Below, piece after piece: positions 61,101 through 64,000 of a stretch of 64,000 nucleotides of DNA (its first letter is position 1; every line of letters begins with the position of its first letter). The notes beneath the pieces are model-generated. The model searched no databases. It had not been told where the DNA came from and saw nothing but the letters and a program-made list of their open reading frames with translations. The stretch is from Ligula intestinalis (taxonomy: Eukaryota > Platyhelminthes > Cestoda > Diphyllobothriidea > Diphyllobothriidae). The stretch is from contig JAYGXS010000010.1 in assembly GCA_036362985.1 (NCBI GenBank), positions 12,257,759-12,321,758 on the forward strand, read 5' to 3'. The translations under genes and the position numbers were made by a program.

Positions 61101-61494
61101 ACCACAGCTCAGGTGGTTAGAGCGTTGACTGCAGTCAGGCTTAGCACTGATTACTGAGTTCTACCTAATGGGCTTAGCCTAATGCCGACTTCTGTATCGG
61201 TCACGTGAAATGTAAAAATAACGTTACAAGAGTACATTAATAACTAGACCGCAAAACTCAACGAAATCAGCCGTAAGTGTTGGAAATCCCGTTGCTTTAA
61301 TTCATCGGGGGACGAGCTCACTCATTGACGTATTTTTCTTTACTACTGAAACGCTTTAGGATGCAGAAGCTGAATCAGTAGTTGCAAAGGTTTTTGGGAC
61401 AATGCGTGCATGGCGACCGCTCAGTCCAGTCAGCGAAACATTCCGTCTGGAAGACGCCTGCTTGATCCCGGCCCAGGTAGGCATGACTACCTAG
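40178..61494 (+). CDS. BTB-BACK-Kelch (Kelch-like) protein, 8 coding exons
   Basis: Exons: 40,178-40,426; 40,468-40,604; 40,639-40,779; 43,563-43,937; 46,274-46,536; 50,767-50,989; 55,967-56,400; 61,367-61,494. All junctions are GT-AG, phases agree throughout, and the sum is 1,950 nt (649 aa), normal for KLHL proteins. An in-frame TAA lies 4 codons before the ATG. BTB domain, residues 66-175: KDKTIRAHKCILTTRIPYF and VELLVQYAYTGQI. BACK domain, about 176-310: TLRSLLCSDDLQV, EEDAFSAVTAWI. Kelch repeats from about 325: NVHIIGGRIG, GELFVFGGTN, GRLIIAGGLS, NVYVFG, ending WRPLSPVSET. The first two introns are 41 and 34 bp, the others 2.3-5.0 kb and full of transposons. By family it is probably a Cullin-3 substrate adaptor; the substrate is unknown. 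The last exon is the least certain: an acceptor at 61,359 would change phase, and a donor at 61,477 could extend the gene. Confidence 0.85.
40427..40638 (+). other. Two micro-introns in the BTB exons
   Basis: The sequence 40,427-40,467 (GTTTGTG...TTTGCAG, 41 bp) and 40,605-40,638 (GTATGAC...TTCTCTAG, 34 bp) must be removed to join the BTB reading frame. The first falls between the DFRIR and VKDKTIR codons at phase 0. The second splits an Arg codon (AG|G). Tiny introns near the 5' end are a feature of some flatworm genes. Confidence 0.85.
40780..42050. other. Kelch intron 3, first part
   Basis: No recognised repeat or coding frame is seen in the first 1.27 kb of this 2.78-kb intron. Confidence 0.4.
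42050..42850 (-). mobile_element. Penelope-like element fragment, same family as 38.8 kb
   Basis: Within Kelch intron 3. The minus strand reads GELVRELLRAAVTSAFPAA and, after a frame change, TFMCIYSFTCS at about 42,550, matching the RT tail and nuclease entry at 39,300. Further left, AIRLAKPTLCCQKTLVAAVC (about 42,290) corresponds to AIRPMKPVLCAQKNLLQAPS at about 39,060. The nuclease core between them is largely deleted. Confidence 0.75.
42797..42960 (+). mobile_element. CR1-like LINE scrap
   Basis: The plus-strand translation NSFSKIFGSFVRPHLEFPIQ and, after a break, a VQRYAVKMKKGLGTL-like stretch match CFSKIFGIFIRPHLECAIE in the 13-14.6 kb LINE. It abuts or overlaps the start of the PLE fragment. 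Confidence 0.65.
43970..44290 (+). repeat. Dispersed repeat, copy B
   Basis: In Kelch intron 4. It aligns with 940-1,285 in the same orientation (GGTTCCGTAGGGGAAGAGAA, GGAAAATAGGT, GCGTCCGAA, GCTTGCGCAACTGCTAAC). The family is unrecognised. Confidence 0.4.
44600..44690 (+). repeat. tRNA-like SINE head
   Basis: CTAGTTCGAGCCCCGAAGC at about 44,639 contains a good RNA polymerase III B box preceded by tRNA-like sequence, but no SINE body follows. It is a probable decayed head. Confidence 0.35.
44790..45960 (+). repeat. 1.2-kb direct repeat, copy 1 (Kelch intron 4)
   Basis: The segment matches 53,350-54,530 along its whole length in the same orientation. Shared blocks include TTTACCGAAAAAATGAGTGTT, GAGAGAAAATAACGTCCGCA, GAAATGAAAGGACTTACTTC, CCACATTAATGGGTTAATT, and near the end TATCAAG and CAGGACT..CATACTGTAT. 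It is AT-rich without a conserved ORF. It may be a transposon fragment or a segmental duplication within the gene. Confidence 0.8.
46590..47110 (-). repeat. Two PLE terminal copies with hammerhead-like cores
   Basis: In Kelch intron 5. Two copies of the terminus seen at 23.7 kb lie about 390 bp apart. Copy 1 (46,715-46,650 minus) reads CTCATGA, GAGAATCC, AAAAAGTCAGGCGAATAA. Copy 2 (47,105-47,040 minus) reads CAAGTGAGAATCTGAAACG and TCAGGCCAATAAAC, with the GAAA box intact but the CTGATGA box lost. The interval resembles 23,830-24,000 in places. No PLE coding sequence remains between them. Confidence 0.55.
47399..47498. repeat. Perfect 29-bp inverted repeat with 42-bp loop
   Basis: Bases 47,399-47,427 (TTAGTACATAGGTGTACTCC...) are the exact reverse complement of 47,470-47,498 (...GGAGTACACCTATGTACTAA). 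The loop is 47,428-47,469. A perfect stem in the middle of decayed repeats suggests recent origin or selection. It directly precedes a tRNA-derived SINE. Confidence 0.9.
47500..47715 (+). repeat. tRNA-derived SINE
   Basis: An A box (GTGGCTCAGTGGATAGGA, 47,538) and a B-box-like GGGTCCGAAACTCG (47,580) are spaced as in a tRNA. The SINE body GGCTAATGAGCCAGAAAT and GTCTCTCGCAG and GGTAATACA follows. The cloverleaf cannot close fully, so it is not a functional tRNA. Confidence 0.7.
47716..49400. other. Kelch intron 5, middle part, no recognised feature
   Basis: AT-rich to about 48,500. Small frames at 48,655-48,837 (plus) and 48,967-49,278 (minus) have no recognised motif. A short self-complementary GGGCCCGGGCCCGGG run lies near 49,239. 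Confidence 0.35.
49405..49570 (-). repeat. tRNA-derived SINE
   Basis: Minus strand: a CTGGCACAACAGTTAGAGC A-box region, a GGTTCAAAC B box at about 49,510, then GGGTATGGCTGGCTGATGATGG and GGCCATTCCAGTCTCTCTGTC. This is the same family as the copies at 39.8, 47.5 and 49.7 kb. Confidence 0.7.
49685..49990. repeat. Two SINEs tail to tail
   Basis: A plus-strand copy (49,685-49,865) has TTGTTAGAGCGC, the B box GGTTCGAATCTC (49,735), GTGATGGCTGATAG and GAAATGGCCATTTCGG. It meets a minus-strand copy (49,866-49,990) with GGCCATTTCTGGCTTATTAG, GGTGCACCATCCGA and GTTCGAAC. The pair forms a long imperfect inverted repeat about 300 bp long, and related peptides appear on both strands. Confidence 0.72.
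51160..51712. repeat. Foldback element with 125-bp arms
   Basis: In Kelch intron 6. The left arm 51,160-51,285 has TTAAGTAGTGCAC, CCTACGGAAACGG, TAGGGG and GGATAGGCA. The right arm 51,585-51,712 contains their reverse complements (TGCCTATCC, CCCCTA, CCGTTTCCGTAGG, GTGCAATACTTAA). The 300-bp interior has no ORF. It is probably a non-autonomous DNA transposon or MITE. Confidence 0.68.
52560..52650 (-). repeat. PLE terminus with hammerhead-like core
   Basis: In Kelch intron 6. The minus strand reads CCTCTGATGATGG, a possible stem II of GGTCTC paired with GAAACC (one mismatch), then AAAATATCAGACTAATAAAC. The CTGATGA box is intact, while the GAAA box is AAAA. It is the best-preserved first box of the four copies in the window. 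Confidence 0.55.
53350..54530 (+). repeat. 1.2-kb direct repeat, copy 2 (Kelch intron 6)
   Basis: This is the partner of 44,790-45,960 (see that entry for shared blocks). This copy carries a small extra tandem duplication, GTGGATGGTCAT repeated near 53,478-53,505. It separates the PLE terminus at 52.6 kb from the PLE body at 54.65 kb. Confidence 0.8.
54650..55340 (-). mobile_element. Penelope-like element fragment (RT tail and GIY-YIG)
   Basis: In Kelch intron 6. The minus strand reads KGRLDIIGQPGVVCQILC, then STRNYAGQTGR (GIY-YIG core, NYxGQT), then MEHKRKVRRDHPLCQIATHT, EEEHEFNIANPRIPARVSN and a broken C-terminal block. One frame change separates the halves. The RT palm is absent. Confidence 0.85.
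55341..55966. other. Kelch intron 6, last part
   Basis: T-rich sequence with TTAGTTT and TTTTAG repeats between 55,420 and 55,520, leading to the acceptor CTATCCGCTAG at 55,966. No other feature is seen. Confidence 0.4.
57255..57640 (+). repeat. Third copy of the unrecognised coding repeat
   Basis: In Kelch intron 7. GAGGTGAGGCTCAAAATACTG and TTTACTAGAAGATTTCAGTTCA match the reverse complement of 30,740-30,790. The frame gives RFLDIQSILYAFQGCRPPDK, comparable to TFVDMQGISYAIICGRLK near 30,690. At 57,550-57,640, AAGACTTTAGGGGACATA and GATTTCATCAGATA match the palindrome arm at 29,935-30,015. It contains the same blocks in the same order and is unpaired. Confidence 0.55.
57800..57885 (-). repeat. 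tRNA-like SINE head
   Basis: Minus strand: GTGCACTGGGGTTGAGGTTT followed by the B box AGGTTCGAACTCCG (about 57,817). No body is recognised. Confidence 0.4.
58100..58240 (+). repeat. tRNA-derived SINE body
   Basis: GCGTTCGAAGAG, CGGATGGTGCACCAGG, GACTGGCTGACGACC, AATGACCATTCGAGTCTCCCTTGTC, then TACAATACTATC. This is the conserved body of the family, with a decayed head. Confidence 0.6.
58374..58655 (-). mobile_element. Penelope-like element, end of the GIY-YIG domain
   Basis: In Kelch intron 7. The minus-strand 93-codon frame reads EIAAHTYEMGHYFNITAF, LAHARNKTSRELIEVW, AINRCIDSAPVYRALRGHF. This is the C-terminal end of a PLE endonuclease domain and matches the decayed end of the 24.2-25.5 kb element. 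The RT and nuclease core are absent. Confidence 0.8.
58656..61090. other. Kelch intron 7, remaining part
   Basis: Mostly unrecognised AT-rich sequence. At 59,650-59,830 a ~150-bp direct duplication shares CCCTGAATAATT/CCCTGAATTATT and GGAGATAAAAAT/GGGGATAAAAAT. A B-box-like GGATTCGAACACACGAC lies near 60,862. Confidence 0.4.
61095..61175 (+). repeat. tRNA-like SINE head
   Basis: CACAGCTCAGGTGGTTAGAGCGTTGACTGCAG-type sequence at about 61,105 has a good A box and anticodon-arm-like sequence. The B box is decayed (GAGTTC at about 61,158). It is probably a SINE head. Confidence 0.4.
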
Positions 61495-61589
61495 GATGCC
61501 CCTCCAATCAGAGTCACGTCAACTTCCTATATCTTTTAACTCTGTTCGGTTGGCTTTCATCTAATATGTTCCACCAGATTTTGTTTTAA

Positions 61590-61595
61590 AATAAA
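61590..61595 (+). terminator. Polyadenylation signal for the Kelch gene
   Basis: AATAAA lies 96 bp after the proposed stop codon at 61,492-61,494, at normal spacing for a short 3' UTR. It supports ending the gene at 61,494 but does not exclude further exons. Confidence 0.5.
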
Positions 61596-61599
61596 AACG

Positions 61600-62750
61600 C
61601 TACTTCCTACTGGCCGGCTCATTCTTCTATGTGTGCTTTGTTCACAGTAAAATTGCAGAAACAATCAACGGTGGTCCGATTGCGGGAGGAAACACGGGCG
61701 TCCCGTTCTACTAGCCTGCTTGTGTCAGCCTACAGCTTTCCCACGTGCTCACACGGTAGTGGAAAATAAAAAGGCGAGAAGCGAAATCGGAACAGCCAGT
61801 TTCAGTTACGTACCACCAGTCAGCAACACAAGAAGAGGGAGGGGATTCCATTCTTTAGGCTGCTGACAGTAAAAAGCTAGAACAGACAATCCTGTTTTCG
61901 TATCCTTTGCCCTAGGAATTTTCGATTACAGAGAGACTACTTTGTCCATCTGCAGTAACACGACGGTTGGGGAGTAAATGGGAAAGTTCTCGTTCCAGAT
62001 CCTCCTTTGCCTGAGTAAAGGAGAAGACTGGGTGAGCACTGGAACAGTTTGCTTATTGTTCTAAACTTTCATACTCGTAAAGGAGTTGATCGTCAGAACC
62101 GGAAATTGATGGAAGTCTGGTCCACGGACGGGAGCTAAATCAACTGATGTATCGATTGTTTACCGGCGTACAGAGCCCTGCGCGGTTTAATGCAGACGCG
62201 CGTTACTCATAGTTGAGTAGTTTACATCTCATATAATTTTAGCCTATTTTATTGCTGATATTATCTCTGAAGAAGAAATTCTGCTCCGGTGCTCGGCCAA
62301 CCTTCTCCATTACTCAAGACGGTTAGACAATGGGCGCATTGCGTCATGATAAGTCAACAACAGTGGATAAAACAGCCAATGGGGTGTGGCGAGATAAAAC
62401 GCAGAGCCTAGCACGCGTTGTCCTGCTCCCTTCCTCTCTCGCACCTAATGTGTGACCACCAGTGTGGGAAGTAGATGACGCCTCAAAAAAGCTGACTTGG
62501 ATGAAGGAAGAATACGGCAGTGTTACTAGAAAAAATAGGAACGCGAAAAAGGTAACGTGAGAGGGACGGGGCGGGATAAGCAATTAAATCAACCATATCA
62601 CCACAAGTAGGAGGGGCGGGGGTGGTAGAGTCTGGTTGACGAAAGAAACTAAGGAATGGGAGGGGAAAAAAGCACGAAAGACGACGACAGTCGGTCCGTC
62701 TGCACCTGCACTTATCCGCAGGGGGGGGGAGGTACACCGGTAAGACACTC
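61600..62750. other. Convergent intergenic region
   Basis: This 1.15-kb gap separates the ends of the plus-strand Kelch gene and the minus-strand tail-anchored protein gene. It should hold the 3' UTR of the latter. An AATAAA on the minus strand lies near 62,250 (TTTATT on the plus strand). No gene is seen. Confidence 0.4.
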
Positions 62751-64000
62751 CTAAAACACCATTAGCACCAGCCGGCGACAAATGAGAGTAATTAGGAGGA
62801 AAGAAATGGCAAGGGCAGCTAGACGCGCCGTCTGAAAGGCCCGATTCGCGACGCTTCTCCCAGTCCGACTCCCAGGCTGGGGGGGAGAGGAGTGGCTGCC
62901 ACAGACCCGCTGGTGGTGCTTTGCGGCTGCCTCCCTCAAAATTCTCTGAGCGATCTCCTTCGAGGAGGGCGGCCTTGCCGAAATAGGCGTGTGTGTATTA
63001 GCAGCGGCGACGGCCGCGATAGAAGTTGCAGGTATTGGCGAAGTGCTTTCGGAAGTGCTGGCGCTCGGTTGTGGCTGGTGACTGCCGCCACTACGGTGGC
63101 GCGTCTCGGGTTCTACAATAGCAATTACTGTACCTGTCTTGTCCTCCGTATCCCCTGCTTTCGCTTCCGGTGATGGCTGGTGACTGGCAGTGGAAGTATC
63201 TGGATACTTGTTTGTCGAAACATGGGTAGACGCGATGTGCGGACGAGTTTCCGGCGCCAGAGGTAGGGGAATTACTTTAGTCTTGTCAGTCACCATGGCA
63301 GAGGCCTGCTGTGGCGGCGGCAGCGATTGGTCAGATAGCTCTGCTGTTGTCTCCTTGGCTACGGGCGAGACAGACCGGGGTTTGGCAATGTTTTGACCGA
63401 TGCCGCCATTGACGGCAGGACCCGAATGAGTGTACGGGGTTAAATCACAACCACCACCACCACTGGCCGCCGGAGTCGGAACGGCCACTGTCGGTGGATG
63501 TTCGATGGCGGTATCGCGCTGGTGCTGATCCGCTTCTGTATTTTTGAGGATGCCGGGACGAGGTGGAGCTTGACAAGGGCCTTCATGCAGGTTAAGTGGC
63601 TTTACGTTTGATGTTTTCGATGACGGTGGTGATTTTGCTGAGGTTGCCCCTGTGGAGATCGTTGGTGCTGAGGCGTGTACGACATCCAGGTGATCGGTTT
63701 TTATCCCTGCTGTTGTCTTTGTAGGCAATGCAGAAACAGTAGGAGATACTGGGCGGCTGCTGACTTCCGATGGCGGAACAGTCACACAAGAGCCCTGTGA
63801 ATGTGCATCGGGGGTGATGGACTCTGTCTGCATGAATAGTGGTGCGTTTTTTTCTGAATGCTTTGCCGCATCCGGCATGCACTCAATGGCCGAGGCTAGC
63901 TGAGTATCGTGTGACAAATTTGCAGAGGTTGCTGATGCTCTGGAAGAATGTACCTCATTAGAGGGTCCCGCCTCGTTCGGTGTGGTCGAGCGAACCTGAA
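62751..64000 (-). CDS. Ser/Thr/Pro-rich probable tail-anchored protein, 3' coding exon (partial)
   Basis: The reading frame is open from the right edge of the window to a TAG at 62,751-62,753. It has at least 416 codons and no ATG that looks like a start, so the N-terminal domain lies outside. The visible protein is low-complexity (Ser, Thr, Pro, Ala and His rich). It has a PPRPGILKN motif and a Gly run (ASGGGG), then a basic segment (RILREAAAKHHQR). It ends in a hydrophobic helix, LAALAISFLLITLI, flanked by Arg, with about 9 residues after it. That ending is typical of tail-anchored membrane proteins of the ER or Golgi. A UBE2J-type E2 enzyme has such a layout, but without the catalytic domain this is only a guess. 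The window may contain only the last exon. Confidence 0.7.
   Translation of the reverse strand, partial: QVRSTTPNEAGPSNEVHSSRASATSANLSHDTQLASAIECMPDAAKHSEKNAPLFMQTESITPDAHSQGSCVTVPPSEVSSRPVSPTVSALPTKTTAGIKTDHLDVVHASAPTISTGATSAKSPPSSKTSNVKPLNLHEGPCQAPPRPGILKNTEADQHQRDTAIEHPPTVAVPTPAASGGGGCDLTPYTHSGPAVNGGIGQNIAKPRSVSPVAKETTAELSDQSLPPPQQASAMVTDKTKVIPLPLAPETRPHIASTHVSTNKYPDTSTASHQPSPEAKAGDTEDKTGTVIAIVEPETRHRSGGSHQPQPSASTSESTSPIPATSIAAVAAANTHTPISARPPSSKEIAQRILREAAAKHHQRVCGSHSSPPQPGSRTGRSVANRAFQTARLAALAISFLLITLICRRLVLMVF

Noticed and set aside
61360..61366. Alternative acceptor at TTTAG (61,359) for the last Kelch exon
   Set aside because: It has a better pyrimidine tract, but after exon 7 (phase 1) it would meet a TGA four codons in; the acceptor ending at 61,366 keeps the frame. 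An unseen intermediate exon could rescue it.
1..64000. CRISPR arrays, bacterial operons, ribosomal RNA genes
   Set aside because: None seen; the window is spliced eukaryotic DNA.

Overview
This is a gene-poor, repeat-rich stretch of eukaryotic nuclear DNA. Spliced GT-AG genes, two micro-introns of 34 and 41 bp beside introns of several kb, abundant Penelope-like elements (PLEs), CR1/Jockey-type LINE remnants and a Ty3/Gypsy pol all point to a parasitic flatworm, most likely a cestode. That assignment is inference from gene structure and repeat content, since no marker gene is present.

Three host genes can be supported. (1) A complete clathrin light chain gene lies on the minus strand at 5,495-7,898 (4 coding exons, 226 aa). 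(2) A BTB-BACK-Kelch protein gene fills the plus strand from 40,178 to 61,494 (8 coding exons, 649 aa). All exon phases agree, and an AATAAA lies about 95 bp after the stop. (3) The 3' coding exon of a Ser/Thr/Pro-rich, probably tail-anchored protein enters from the right edge on the minus strand (62,751-64,000) and is open to the end of the window.

Layout: 1-5.5 kb holds dispersed repeats and no gene; 5.5-7.9 kb is clathrin light chain; 8.8-9.1 kb is a foldback element; 9.1-10.4 kb carries CR1-like LINE tails (minus) and 10.4-11.8 kb a decayed PLE (plus). An LTR-like block lies at 12.1-12.5 kb, a CR1-like LINE (plus) at 13.0-14.6 kb, a decayed Ty3/Gypsy pol (minus) at 15.5-19.0 kb abutting a PLE (minus) at 19.1-19.9 kb. 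A ~645-bp tandem repeat lies at 21.25-22.7 kb, and a PLE (minus) with a relic hammerhead-ribozyme terminus at 23.7-25.5 kb. AT-rich DNA at 25.5-31 kb contains a large imperfect palindrome with coding-like arms. A Jockey/CR1-type LINE (minus) lies at 36.5-37.8 kb, and a PLE flanked by inverted repeats at 38.8-39.7 kb. From 40.2 kb on, the Kelch introns house PLE pieces, tRNA-derived SINEs, foldbacks and a 1.2-kb direct repeat present in two different introns.

The host genes show no functional link to one another: clathrin light chain acts in vesicle coats, and BTB-BACK-Kelch proteins are usually Cullin-3 substrate adaptors. The features most worth following up are the degenerate hammerhead ribozyme signatures in the PLE termini, the inverted-repeat PLE ends with a solo hairpin copy elsewhere, an unrecognised repeated protein-coding family at about 25.6, 28.2, 29.6-30.7 and 57.3 kb, and a perfect 29-bp inverted repeat at 47.4 kb.
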